From assembly GCA_050084515.1 (NCBI GenBank), contig CM114271.1, positions 62,930,001 to 62,994,000 of the forward strand: DNA of 64,000 nt. The letters run 5' to 3'. A model generated the notes under the pieces. That model ran no database searches, had not been told where the DNA came from, and worked only from the letters and a program-made list of their open reading frames with translations. The position numbers and the translations under genes are program-made. Each line of letters starts with the position of its first letter. Position 1 is the stretch's first letter. The DNA comes from Blasia pusilla. Lineage: Eukaryota; Marchantiophyta; Marchantiopsida; Blasiales. Positions 32,853 through 44,877 of the stretch are shown piece after piece.

Positions 32853-34548
32853 GGGGATCCCAATTAGGTAAAGGAGATGGTGAAATGAAGAGCTTCTTGG
32901 TTAGCATTGAAAGTTGCGCACCAACATGTTGTTTGATCAACACTCACACTAGATGAGAGTGCCTCCCTCCTCTTATATGCATGGTATCTTCTTCACTTGC
33001 TCTTCTCTCTACATCCATCCCAGTCTCAAGCACCATCCAACCAAGGCGTAGGGTCTATGATTGCAAGGCTATGACACACACTACTTAATGAGTACGTTCT
33101 CTCTCTGGTTGCAAGGCTACGGCATGCACTACTTCATGAGTACAGTCTCTCTCTCTTTCTCTCTTGGGAGCTTTGGTTCGAATTTCTCACTCGAGTTTTA
33201 TTCACAATTTCTAGCTCATTTTTTAACACAAAAACTTTGCAAGAAGAATTTCCTTACCTCCAATTTTGTGCTTCTTGTGGCTAGAGTAGCTGGGTTAAAC
33301 CTTGAAAAGAGCAGATAATCCCTCATTGACACATGAGTGCAATCTTTAATTTCTGGTGTATTAGTGTTGCGTTGCAGGTCTTTACAAGGTCCATGGAAAA
33401 TCTTTATTCGTACTCTACTCTCTTCAATTTCAAAATCTTACTCTTCCCGTCACAAAGAAGGGATTTTCCGCAACATCGATGAAGATAAATCTGCAAAACA
33501 GGGTAGCAGCTGATGTGTTCAAAATTTTGATATGGCACTCTAAGAGGTTGAGCACCTTCAGAAATAAGTGAGAAGGGAGGTCACATGCGGGTGGGAACTG
33601 AGATTTTTTGGCTGTGGAGAGGGTTCTTCTTTGCATATCATTATTGGTTGTGCAATGTATTGATGGTTGAGGGGAGGTTGGAGAGAGTGGTAGCGGGCGA
33701 AGACAAGGAGTTCACGATGTCGGTGGAGAGATCAATTGGGGTTTGGGTGAGCACTAGGCGAGCGGACCCTCTCAAATTTTCAGATTAGATACCTTCATGT
33801 TAGAGAAGAATATATTAGTGCTCACTCTGTATTATTTGTGAGTGGGAGTGTTTCTATCTTTTAAATCTAAAAAGGAGAAATCTTCCATTATCATTTAGAC
33901 ATAATATAAAAAAAAGTCAAATTGAGGACTCAAATTCATATTTCATAACTCATGTATGCGTAGTCATTTAAACATATCAAACTATCAATATGAATCAATC
34001 ATAATTTACAACTTATCCACATTAAGTCATTTATAGAAACCAAAGTGATCAATATGACTTGATAAAAACTTGTGACTCAATCATCTCAAGTCATTTAGAC
34101 AAATCAAGGTGATCAATATGACTTGTTAGATCTTATGACTCAATTGTCTCTAGTCATTTTGACAATTGAAAGTGATGGTATGACTCAAATGTATGCTATG
34201 ACTTAGTCATATGCAGTCATTTATCTAAATCATAGTGATAAATACGACTCAGTCATAAAAATTCATGACCACGTGTCAGAAATTACCTTGTCCACTTCAA
34301 GGAATGACCATATCACAAGCTGACATGGGAATTGTAATATATGACTAGATTTTTTCATACGTAGCAAGGCTTGTTGACATGTTAGTCATTTAACACAATG
34401 ACTACATGAGTCCTACCAAAATGACTCTCATGTCATGACTAGGCTTTTGTGACTCTATGAGTCATCAGTCATTGCCAGTCATTTACGTACATATATGATT
34501 ATAATAAGTCATATGAGCCAATTATAAAAACCATGATTTCTTCTAGTG
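30390..34548. other. CACTA right arm
   Basis: No recognisable transposase. Short plus-strand frames exist (30419-30616; 32342-32635, ending HICNDDGLKSEDVMLG) but match nothing I know. It includes a CT microsatellite, a 48-bp tandem duplication at 33061-33156 (TTGCAAGGCTA repeated), and from about 33900 the AGTCAT subterminal repeats leading to the terminal repeat at 34548. Confidence 0.55.
32784..32849. repeat. (CT)n microsatellite
   Basis: Uninterrupted CT dinucleotide run of about 33 units inside the CACTA right arm. A related CTCTCT-rich stretch lies at 33148-33165. Confidence 0.98.
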
Positions 34549-34900
34549 CCAACTATCGAACTCCTCCATAAAATCATCCAGCTCGATGGTTCCCACCATA
34601 CCTGAGAATTTTCAAGGTCCCCTAGTGGACCTTTACGTATCGCAATCTTCCATGTCCCACAAAAATGGTGTGGCGACACTTTCGACATTCCGTGGCCTCT
34701 TGGGTAACTCAAAATCCGTTGAGGTCACCTTTGGAGTAACCACAACTAGCGGCTGAGGTGGTTCCTCATGTGGAAACCCTCGATACCTAGCCCCACTCCA
34801 TATAAATCCTCCGCCACTTCTACCACTACCACGCTCCCCAATACTATGTGGATTCGTCGTGGTGAAACCCGCAAACCACTATGACTCACTTCCAAGCCAC
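34549..34900 (-). pseudogene. gypsy-1 gag, N-terminal part (right of CACTA)
   Basis: The minus strand reads GGFIWSGARYRGFPHEE, an ELPKRPRN region, and KFSGMVGTIELDDFMEEF, matching the gypsy-2 gag N-terminus (FTWSGARFRGSPRD, MIELHDFIAKF). It stops at the CACTA end and resumes at 20427. Contains in-frame stops. Confidence 0.8.
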
Positions 34901-36682
34901 TAGCTCTGCACTAGACAATGCCCAAACGGTGGACACGCCCCCACTTATCTGACTAGAGATCAACACTCGGAAAATAGCCCGCACACTAAGTCACTCCCGA
35001 CTAGTGTGGTATACATCCATCCCACCAAGCTCTCTACAATAGTCGCGGTAGTGCCGTGCACTCACTAACGCACTAATCCACAATGTGCGTCATCCAAAAA
35101 TAACCCCTCAAACATCTCCATAAGTAGCAAGGAAACAGAATAAATTTCCCTGTGTGCAACAACTAGCCATTACTTCCTTGTGGGTGTGTTGGTAACACGA
35201 CATGCAAAAGAACTCTCTAGTTAAGTACACTCTTGAGGAATAGAATTGGGATGGGTGACCTGGAAGTTATGCTAAACTGGATCAACATCAGCTTGCCAAG
35301 TCCTTGCGCCCGGCAGCTTGCTGATGCCTTTGACGCCCACTCGCACCTTCGACACCTCTCCCGCCTCAAAGCCTCCTCTCCACCTTCATGTAGAGAAGCC
35401 CCACAAGTAAAGAGCGGAATGGGAATTGAAGTTCCAATTGCCTCCTCACTTCACTTCACTTCCCTACGCCGCCGCACTGTGCCACGCCATAGTCAACTGC
35501 AGTTGAGACACTCCACTGTTCTCCAACTGCTACAGAATTGGAATTTGAGTTCCAAATCCCTTTTGCGTCTCCTTGTCACCCTTGCCGCGTTGTGCCGTGC
35601 CGCGCCCTTCAGGTGACTTGGCCCTTGCTGCTGAATCAAAACTTCAATTCAGATTCCCACTTTCCCGCTCTGCTCCGAATTGCCTCTTGGGAGGGATCTC
35701 TTGAATCAGAACTTAAGTTCTCATGCCTCCCTTAATTCCACTAACTCTGTGGCTAGCAGTCCTAGCTATGCTCAAGTAACGGCTCCAGACTAGTGGCGCT
35801 AGATCCTCTATACTACTAGCACCTCAAACCTTTCTCAACCTCTCATCGAGGGAAAGCTATATGGTAGCTTCTTCCTTGCCTGTCCTGAATCACGTTCACA
35901 AGGGAAATCAGAACTTTAGTTCCGATTGAATGAAGAGCTCTCCTCCTCCTCACTTCTTCTCACTTTCCAAACAAGGGCTATCAGAACTTAAGATCTGATA
36001 TCTCGCACAACAGCTTCAGCATTGCACTCCTGCCCTCTCACACCGGTGATCCGCTCAACTCAGGGAAGCTATATGGCTATGGGGAATCTTTTCAGAATCT
36101 TCTTGAAATGAGCTTTGTTTCCGGTCTCGTTTTCACTGTTGGACTCAAATTTTTGCGATCTTTCCAATGGCAAATTCAGATCTCATAAAATCTTGTACAA
36201 TCAAACACCATTGTGCCCTCCTTACATTCGTTTCTTGTTTGATTTTCCTCCTACTCAACATTCATCCAATTCAGTCCAGAATCAAGTACACCTCACTCAA
36301 AATCAGCAACGAAGTGCCCACGCACTTGCTGACTTGTCGATACTCAATCAGGTCATGATTGACACTGATTTCCTCACGAGAATTGTCTCAGGAACTCCGT
36401 CCCTACAATCTGATCCTCAATTGCTCCACTCTTGAGCAACTCCACCAGGATTGAGAAGCCTCCCCCTCTTCAAATCTTGTCATATTTGTCGCATCACACA
36501 AATTTCTCAATTCTAAACATCTTACTTCGATTTCAGCAATTCTTGTGCTCCATGTCCTTCCGCATGGTCAGGATACACTAGCTTGCAATTCCTACAAACC
36601 CCAAAACACCGCAATTGTGCTCCATACAACAAATTGAGTATGACTTCCTCTTCTATTCAGAACCAGTGTGCATTTCATTAGG
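34901..36682 (-). other. gypsy-1 leader
   Basis: Non-coding on the sense strand. Several plus-strand frames (35233-35616, 36115-36435) are open but lie antisense in the leader and look like chance frames. No recognisable primer-binding site follows the B repeat (sense strand continues CCTAATGAAATGC). Confidence 0.5.
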
Positions 36683-37310
36683 ATATAAAGTTGAATCTGA
36701 ACTGTAATCTCTGATAAAATCTGCAATCAATCGTGCTTCATCCAAACAGCCATACTCATGATTCTTATACACAGTGGTGTGACAGCAAGAGAAAGTATAC
36801 ACAAGGATTCCCAAAATGTGTGATCTCCTTATTGATCACTCCTAGACCACTCTTCAAGAGAGAATCCATGCTCAATACGTGCATGTCAATGTGTATCACG
36901 GATCCCAACAAGGGTATGCAATCCTAAGGAGATGAGCTCCCACTGAGACTCATCCAAGCTATACCCCTTTGGGCACCTCCATGGATGAGCTATACACACA
37001 GGTCACCTCCCTCCTAGCAGGTCACAACCAACCTGTAGTACACCCATACTAGCTCCCTAACAACTACACATGTGGTCCCCTGATGAGACCAACTACCAAC
37101 TAACCCACAACCCTATAGGTCCAAGTGGAGCCATACATGGCTGGGAAGGTCAACCTCTCCAAGGTTGCCACTCCTCATAAAGGGAAGGGTGACCTACACT
37201 TGTAGGTCATCTCCTAAGAGCAGGTCACATATGACCTCTCAAAATAGGGAAGTATAAGACCCCTCTAAGGCCTCGATACTATCTTGCCCTACGTCTCATC
37301 TACCATGACA
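36683..37310 (-). repeat. gypsy-1 5' LTR-like repeat (B)
   Basis: 628 bp, sense strand from TGTCATGGTAGATGAG to CTTTATAT, matching 12612-13234 along its length with moderate divergence, which suggests an old insertion. No A repeat flanks it on either side. Confidence 0.9.
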
Positions 37311-37347
37311 TTGTCTATCCGGGGACTGCCGGGAATACCTAAGTCTA

Positions 37348-38792
37348 TGACACCCACACAAGCAAGAAACCAGGGATTTGGGAAGTGAGTCATGAATGTG
37401 GATCCAAGTAGGAAACACCTTGGTGTGACCCACCATAATCAAAATCTAGACTAGCTAGTCACGAGACCTTGAAGGGTAGCAGAACCAGCCTGGGACTAAC
37501 GCTAGGCGAGAAGCGCATGTGTCTTATGACTAGCCTTAGGTGAGAAAGGGCCATAGCTACTCGCGGGGATAAAGGCAAGGCAACCAAGGTTTGAGACCTT
37601 GGAGCCAAGCACCAAGCCAAGGGCAAGACGCAAGAAAAACTTGAGTACTCAAAATGGGCGAGACGCACGAGACTAGTCACAAAACACCAAGGGCGGCAAG
37701 ACAACCGAGAGACGCCAAAAAAAGAGTCAAGATAGGTGTCAGCCATGAGACACATGAAACGCGGGTTTGAGATCCAAGATGCATTCAGGGAGTTGAGAGT
37801 TGGATAAATTGCAAGAAGCCTCTGCCATGCCATCTTAATGGATAACTGGTCAAAAGTTGGTCCACAAGTCGCAAACCACGTTTGGGTGTATGGAGGGCCA
37901 AAATCAAGGGCTTGAGAGGAATAATGGGGGAAGTAGTGTTTCCTTGGAGAACCCTAAAATTACTTGTAGGGGGTCACTCTCCCTCTCTACCCACTTAAGC
38001 CCTTGAACCAGAAACCAAGGTTGCAGATGGAAAAAATCCATGGCCGTGGACATGGACTTATGTTTGTCCGGGCTTGAGTACTAGTGGCCCACACCTGAGC
38101 CTCTCTCACCCGTAATGTAGACCCAGGCTCGGCTACTTTGTAGCATGCATCAAGCCCATACTATCGTGCATGGTAGGCTCAAGGATTGCATAGAGCCCGC
38201 AGATAGACCCACACAAGGCAAGCCCGCCAATGTAGGGCCCGCGATTGAGCCCACCTTGTATTGGCCTGTTGCAAGCCCCAAAGAGTCGGCTAGGCCCCTA
38301 TTGGGCGGGCTCAAGGCCTGCATAGGACCCACGACTAGGGTGCAGGTTGTGCACAGCTTGATTTGGGTCAGGAAAGGGCTCATAGCTCGCATACCCATTC
38401 GACCTTTTCCTTGCCTATCCCGCACCTATTCTCGCGTCCCAAGCTCGCGCGGGCCATTGAGGTGCCAAAATAAGCCAAGTCGAGGGATCTCTTGGGCATG
38501 TTTGGACTTGTTCATTTCCGTGCAACCTTGCCAGAAACTATATCAGAGCAACTCGGTGTGGTATAGTCGAGCGAGTTAGGGAGATTAGTCAAGGTGTGGG
38601 AAAGAGGCTTCTTAGGGAGACAATATACATTTGGGGAGACTCGACCTGATTATCACTTGGAAACTTCTTGGCTATGTACAAAATGCGCAATCTCTCAAGT
38701 CTTTGGGACCGAATCTAAGTCTTCCACTTACAAAGCTCAAGATCAAGAATGCTTTGGGTGAAAGCTAGATGAAGTAGAGAATGAACTCTACA
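37348..38792 (+). repeat. LTR of gypsy-3, containing a hAT-like element
   Basis: Starts near TGACACCC and ends CTCTACA just before a primer-binding site. It is homologous, in inverted orientation, to 40434-41381. The copy here is about 520 bp longer because of the GC-rich element at 38016-38530 plus its 8-bp target duplication. The 124-codon minus frame in it (37459-37833) is only an LTR frame: the other LTR shows a diverged, truncated version. Confidence 0.82.
38008..38538. mobile_element. GC-rich hAT-like element with perfect 8-bp target duplication
   Basis: The element 38016-38530 has terminal inverted repeats CAAGGTTGCA/TGCAACCTTG and is flanked by CCAGAAAC on both sides (38008-38015 and 38531-38538). 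An 8-bp duplication and a CA-start terminal repeat are hallmarks of the hAT superfamily. It is non-coding and rich in GCCCGC-type words. The other gypsy-3 LTR (40434-41381) lacks the insertion. Copies at 53457, 44886 and 8905 belong to the same family. Confidence 0.9.
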
Positions 38793-38795
38793 ATG

Positions 38796-38806
38796 TGGTA
38801 TCAGAG
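38796..38806 (+). promoter_or_regulatory. Primer-binding site for initiator tRNA-Met
   Basis: TGGTATCAGAG three bases after the LTR end, complementary to the 3' end of plant initiator tRNA-Met, where minus-strand cDNA synthesis starts. Confidence 0.85.
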
Positions 38807-38809
38807 AAA

Positions 38810-40067
38810 ATCACTGAATAGGCCTCAATTAGTGGGAAATATGAGTGGTAGCGATTGACGTGGCCAAAGACAACAACAAGCCCTGTAGGAATAGGAAAAA
38901 GGTCAAGGATCTTGAACCGCCCCAACTTGGCAAAGGTCAGAGGGATGTGTAGAATGAGTCTATTTGGCCTGATCTCCCAGGAGACTTTGAGGATATAGTT
39001 GAATTCAAGGAGTTACTCCCCATCCAAGACTTAATGGCCACACGTCATAGAATCTAAACCTCGGGGGATGCGACGTCCAAATGGGTGAAATCGCTCGTGA
39101 AAAGGAAGGTTAGCAAGAACGTTTGAAGGAAGGTTGCAAGGGTTCAACTACCTGTAAGTTACAATGACCTTCAAGAGGCATTGAAGGAACAACACAAGCC
39201 AATATGGACAATGTGGTTAGGGAGACCATGAAGCCATGTAGCTCAACTTTAGTCTCATCCCTAGGATATCAATTGGGAGACGTGGAGAAGGAGTGACCCA
39301 TATATATAGCAGCAAGATGGATATCAAGCATCTCAATCATTGGTTGACAAAGGTAGAACATGTTTTTGGAACTTACAAAATTTTGAGAGCCAAGTGGGGA
39401 GTCGAGGCCTCTTTGAAACCAAAGGCATATGCACTCACGTATTACCAAGAATTTTGTAAGGACCAAAATACCATAGAGCCATATTGGGGGTGCTCACATC
39501 ATTAATGAGGATGTGTTTGGTATCTGTGGATCAAGCAATCCAAGCTAAAATTTGGTGGTGGAAAATTCAATTGGGAGGCTCAATCACGAGCTTCACCAAT
39601 GAGTTCCAAGATACGTTGGTACTGATTGATGATATGTCAAATGCCAATCAAATCTTCAACTTTCTAGAGACAATGGAAAGTGAGGCAGATAAGTAGTATG
39701 TCGACAACTAAGTTTAGGAAATTGAAGGCGGCCATTGACATCACTTGGCTACTCAATTGATGGCAAGAAATCTGAGTTTTGAGAAGCCAGACCAGATGGT
39801 CCCCGTCACGAAGGCTATGGCACCATTTGGCAAGATGAATAGAGAAAACCTAATAAGACACGGCCGCACGTGGGATCAAAATCTAGAAGGTTCAAACCTC
39901 AACAAACACCAAGTTCCATGCAAGGGGCAACCTCAAGTGCACTCAACATTATAGGGTGTTATATGTGTGGTGATTTTGGTCATTTCAAGCAAGAGTGCCC
40001 AAAGGAAAAAGGGGCCAATGCGTGGAAGACCGAACCGCCGCAACAACAAGCAAGAGCAATCAACTAG
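38810..40067 (+). pseudogene. gypsy-3 gag (plus copy, broken)
   Basis: Degenerate gag: VAKDNNKP near 38865; 39293-39696 in two frames with LNHWLTKVEHVFGTY, KAYALTYYQEF, ITSFTNEFQDTLVL and FNFLETMESEADK; then 39745-39900 MATQLMARNLSFEK; and a CCHC knuckle CYMCGDFGHFKQECPKEKG near 39960. It ends QQQARAIN-stop at 40067, where sequence of the oppositely oriented copy begins. No protease or pol follows. Confidence 0.8.
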
Positions 40068-40433
40068 CACGAGGACGTTGACCTACTAAGGGAGACTAAT
40101 GCCTTGATATTTAGCGGGCTAGCATCTATTTCCTCCAATGAGTCACCAAGAGTCTTGAGTGGGGAGTTTCTGTTGATCGGCATCTCATCCTCAAAACCCT
40201 CATCTTGATCGAGTAACTCATTGAATTTACATACTTCCTCAAAGTCTTGTGCAAGACTAGACCCATTAGGCTTATTCTCGAATTCCCTCATACCTTTCAT
40301 ATGCCGGGGTGGTTTGAGATCCATGGCCTTTTTCCTACCCGTACGAGGCTTGTCCTCGTCTTTGGCCATGCCCATCATTGCTGCCAAAATTGCCCACTAG
40401 CCATGGCCTATTTAATGATTTTCTCTCACACCA
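40068..40433 (-). pseudogene. gypsy-3 gag N-terminus (minus copy)
   Basis: The minus frame 40387-40064 starts MAKDEDKPRTGRKKAMDLKPP and includes the DFEEVCKFNELL region, matching the start of gag in the plus copy (near 38865-39010). Its primer-binding site is at 40433-40423 (TGGTGTGAGAG, mutated). The copy is cut at 40068, where it meets the plus copy. Confidence 0.8.
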
Positions 40434-41381
40434 TGTAATAGAGTCCAACCTCTACTTCACCTATCTTTTCCTTGAAGCACTCTTGACCTCTAGCTTTGCA
40501 AGTGAAAGACTTAGGTTAAGTCCTAAGGACTCAACCAGTTGCGCGTTCCATAGGTAGTAGAGAAGTTTCCAAGCGCTAATTGAGTCTTGTCTCCCCAAGT
40601 GCATATCGTCTCCTTAGGAAGCCTCTTCTCCAAGACTTGACCAATCTTCCCAATTTTCTCGCCTGTATTGAATCGCGTTGATTAATTATTCAAGGTCCAC
40701 CCTCTAGCTTAAACTTGAAACCCGACCAAACATGCATCAAAGTTAGTCATTAGTTCAAGGACTTTAGTCGGTAAAGAGGGAGAGTGTCCCCCCTATATGT
40801 ACTTTGGGGGTTTTTTGGGGACATCCCACCTTCCTCATTTTTCCCCCTCTGACCCTTGATATATTTTGCTCCTCAACCCAAACATGGTTTGTGACTCGTG
40901 GATCGACGTTTGACTAGTCTTCCATCAAGATGGCTTGGTTGAGGCTTCTTACAACTTACAAAACTCTCGGCTTCCCAAATACATCTTGGATCTTGGACCC
41001 TTATTTCATGTATCTCATGGCTACCACCTATTTTGACTCCTTGTTTGGTGTGTCGTGGTTGGCTAGCTACCCTTTGCGTTTCATGACTAGTTTCATGGTG
41101 GCTCGCCTATCTTGACTACTCTCATGTTCCCTGCTTCTTGCCCTTGACCTGGCACTTGGCTCCAAGATCTCAAACCTCTCTTTCCTTTCTACCTATGAGT
41201 ACCTACACCCCTTTCTCACATAATTCTAATTACAAGATATGTGTGCATCTCGTCTAGCCTTAGTCTCTCGTTTGGTTTAGCGGCCCTTTCTAGGCTCGCA
41301 ACTAGCTAGTCTAGGTTTCAACTTTGGTGGGTCACACCAATGTCTTTCCTCATTGGACCCATTATCATGACTTGCTTGTCA
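40434..41381 (-). repeat. LTR of gypsy-3 (minus copy)
   Basis: About 948 bp, sense TGACAAGCAAG to TTACA, homologous to 37348-38792 without the hAT-like element. Together with the plus LTR it forms a 4-kb inverted arrangement. Confidence 0.82.
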
Positions 41382-44300
41382 GATCCCTCCTACCATAGGT
41401 TGGTTCCATTCAATACCCTCATTTGCAACCTAACCCTCATCCACTTGTAGCTCCAAAGTGAACAAAACATCATTTGATGCATTTGAATGCTTCACATTTA
41501 TTGGAAGATCAACCGGTCATGGAGTTTTTTTATATCTATTCTCTTGCGGTTATCTAATGGAGGATGTTAAAGAATCTATAAATTAATTCATATCTCACAC
41601 TTCATGAAATATTGGGAGTTAAAGACCTATAGATGCAAATGCCTCTATATTAGTGTTCTCAGTGAGACCACCAATCCTATAGCTGTTGTGGAAAATGCAT
41701 GTTATTTTCGCCTCGTCCTTGGACTGATGTGGAGTAGATGGTAGATGGTTAACTTATGCTAAACATATCTAGAACTATTTATAAAGGAGGGATAATTTTT
41801 GAAAAAACATTGTGTTATTAGATTGACTATGTATTATCTATGTGTATCATGATGCAAATCAAAAGACTACTATAAATAAGAAATAATTCATGTTTTTTGG
41901 AGATACGAGTGTAATATTAGATCGATCAAAGTTGTATGTCTATCAATAAAAAAAATTTAAAAAAATTTCTAAGTGAAACTCGTAGGTTATTAAATGGTTT
42001 GAATCATTGAATCGGGATTCCTTATCCTTCATGCATTTAATAGTTTGGTTTGCATTATTCACGTAGCAAGATTTGCAAGAACTAGACATTTGGTTCACTT
42101 TGTATTCCACAACCATATATGGATTCTGGAACGTACTATTCCCATGAGAGATGAGGAAGAAAACAAAATGGTTTAGTTGGATTCCCAATCTCAAACAATG
42201 GACATTCATGTTATTGAGCCTTCAGTTATTCTTGATGAGTGACCACCTCAAGCATAGGCAAAGGGCCCTACATTAGCAGAGAATGTGGAGCTTGTATCCA
42301 ATTTGTTGGTTGACGCACCAAGTGAGAGTCCTTTACATGTGCTAGATAATGTGAGTGGGTACATGAATGCACTAGGACTACCACCTATTGTTCTAGTGAA
42401 AAGCCCTCCACTCCAATTCGCATTATTTAAGAGAATTTTGTGGAAAATTAAGGAGGATTTGAAACCTTTTTTCATAGTTCGATGGGATATAAGGCATGGG
42501 ATGGCAAGAAGTTCAACAAGCCCTTGGATTCATGTGATCCATGGATGAAATTTATTTGGGAAGACAAGAGATCTCATTGCATGAACATTAGAAGGGAGGA
42601 AGGGAGGAAGGATAAAGTGTAGAGAATATTCATGTAGATGTTGTTGTTTGAACATCAAGGGATGAACGTGGATTGGAATACGAGATCATTAGGATCAAGA
42701 GAGATCACTCAAGCTACTATATTTAGGGTGTTGGAAATCAAGGAAGCACGAGGAACATTCAACGTAACCTACACCTAGTCAGAAGAGTCCAAATTGACGT
42801 CCTAGGAAGCAAGTTTTGTTTCTTCTAGGAGAGAGTATCACAGAAATTGCTAAACCATCAACCCCAAATAGCCAAGCTATGGTAACCCAAAAGGCATCCC
42901 AAGCGTCCCTACCTTTGCTTGCTAACATTTACAGAGCTTAACGTGCAACCGAGTAATCTCTTTTCTCCCACCCAACTATGCCATTCAATCAAAACGATTT
43001 AACCTCCCAACACTCTTTGAGTCATGCTTGGTACACCATCAAGAGAATCATCCACGCAACATTCAACATTTGGATTGCCTTTGGATCTCATTTTGAGAAC
43101 TTCTTGAAATCCAAAAGGAAGCAACTCGTTAAACACTTGGACATAGAGGTGATGAAGCAAATCATCAAATGTAACAAGTATCTTGAAGCATATTTAGTGA
43201 GGGTTACAATGAAGCTAGGTGAAAGTTGAGCCCAACTACAAGAAGCTTGTCCATGACTAGAGGGATGGCGACAAAGAGGCCCTCAATAGATGGTGAGAGT
43301 CGAAGAGTTGGAGATAATGATGGTAAACTTGATTGATGCTCGTGGAAAGTTTGACATATATCTTGACTTTGTAACATTAAAGGCTAAATTGTGGATCAAG
43401 TGGAGACAAATATCTCTTTGGGACCGGATTGGAAGATACCACAACTTTGTTGTGCAATTCTTTGGATTCAAGATGTAAGACATGTATCGCATGTCTTGAT
43501 TTGATTGGATTGGTTCAACATGCTAGTCTAGGTATGTGTTCTTTCTTGTGTCTTTCATCTTCCCTCCTTGTGGGACTATGCATCGTGGTCTTTGAAGTAT
43601 GGATACCAAATCCCATTCCCGAATAATTTCTATGTGTACTTTGGGAAGAAAAAGAGATCCATAGTGGAGGTGCCTAGGAAAATATGGTGGATCCAAATTC
43701 ACTAGATTGTATCAAACAAGAGATTTTAACATGTGATCGATCATCAGAGACTTAGAGACTTCAAGTGGGGGCGGACAAGAAACTTCAAGTTTTTCAACTT
43801 ATTCATGAATGGAAGAAACTAATATCTCTAGCTTCAAGATAGTGGAAAGATCCTAGGAGATCCATTCCATATCTAGGGTATCTTTAGGGAATGTATAGCC
43901 AAGTACTTGCTGAAGGGAGGCAAGTCTCCGTAGAGGTTGAGGAAGAATTCTCCAAATATGTAGACAAGAATGGACTAGGTACTTGTATTTCCATGTTGTA
44001 TCCACTTTCGATTTAGATATGGAGGATCTATGATCCAATCAATTAGTGGGACCATCTTATTGGAGTAGTGCATTGACCAATTGTGAATAACGGGATATTA
44101 ATAGGATGCACAAAGTGTCAAGTGATAGCCCGGTTATGACTCATTCTTTGGATGTAAGTAGGAGAGAAATCAATGAGAGTTATGGCAGCGCTTATATTGT
44201 GTAGTTTGACATTTGAAATTTGGAGAAGTTTAATCACCTTCTTGTATGCATAAATTTGTAAATATGTTTAATATGAAAATTTTGAGAAATTTAATTACCT

Positions 44301-44877
44301 CTTCAATATGTAAAATTGTAAGTATACTCTCGTGCCATGGTGTGACTATTGAATGACATGTGGCGGAGAGTCTTATGAATATATTTATATTCTATATTAA
44401 GCTTAAGAGGGAGAATGAGGAGATATTTATAATAACTAGAGTAATTATAATTTTATTAGAAAATGTAAATTTTGGTTATTTTTTCCCAAAATTCACAAAA
44501 TCTTCTTAAGTTGCCCTCATGTTCGCTATTTTATCATTTTTAAAATTTTAGAAAAGAAGTAGTTTTATGAAAGTTTAAATTGGGTTAGGAAGAATTGGTA
44601 CACAAAGTGAATTTTAATTTAAAAACAATTTCTTCTATAACAAAAAATCCATGAAATATTCCTAGCATGTTTTTTACTACTTCGGCACATTTTTAAGATA
44701 AAAATTTAAAATAAAAATTCATATCCAAGTTTAAAATTGATAAGGATGGTTTAGTATTTGTAGAAAAAATTAATCTAGAAAATATTCTTATATTGTAAAA
44801 ATTTCCAATATCCCAAAAATATTTGGAGGGAAAATTTAGTACTATTTTGGGAAATTCAAAACACTACAAGCCTTAGG
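41382..44877. other. Unassigned region with degenerate coding-like frames
   Basis: No recognised family. Plus-strand frames at 42285-42548 (LVDAPSESPLHVLDNVSGYM, then IKEDLKPFFIVRWDI), 42978-43229 (HAWYTIKRIIHATFNIWIAF) and 43290-43478 (ARGKFDIYLDFVTLKAKLWI) look protein-like and lie in one direction, so an eroded retroelement or pseudogene is possible. 44390-44877 is AT-rich. Confidence 0.35.

Larger units (their letters stand above)
20428..34548. mobile_element. CACTA (CMC) DNA transposon inserted in gypsy-1 gag
   Basis: The left end reads CACTAGAAGAAAATGATGG and the right end, reverse-complemented, CACTAGAAGAAATCATGG, an imperfect terminal inverted repeat of about 25 bp. Flanking triplets are TCA and CCA, a 3-bp target duplication with one change. 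Both subterminal regions (20450-20720 and 33900-34510) are dense in short ATGACT repeats, in opposite orientation at the two ends, as is usual for CACTA elements. After removing the gypsy-2 insertion the element is about 5.6 kb. No transposase was recognised, so it looks non-autonomous or decayed. Confidence 0.87.
12514..37310 (-). mobile_element. gypsy-1: methyltransferase-PHD Ty3/gypsy element, interrupted by CACTA
   Basis: A single minus-strand element: B repeat (37310-36683), leader and gag start (36682-34549), CACTA insertion (34548-20428), rest of gag, protease, C5-methyltransferase, RT, RNase H, integrase, PHD finger (20427-13514), then repeat A (13352-13235), second B (13234-12612) and second A (12611-12514). 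Continuity of gag across the CACTA insertion is shown by alignment with the uninterrupted gag of the copy at 62.0-62.1 kb. Without the insertion it is about 10.7 kb. It is disabled by frameshifts and stops. The five bases GACAA occur next to both ends on the minus strand, but may be part of the A repeat rather than a target duplication. Confidence 0.88.

Noticed and set aside
35233-36435. Plus-strand frames of 127 and 106 codons as genes
   Set aside because: They are antisense in the gypsy-1 leader, have no domain, and overlapping frames are open equally.
37459-37833. 124-codon minus frame as a membrane-like protein gene
   Set aside because: It lies in the LTR of gypsy-3; the homologous LTR at 40930-41115 has only a diverged shorter version.
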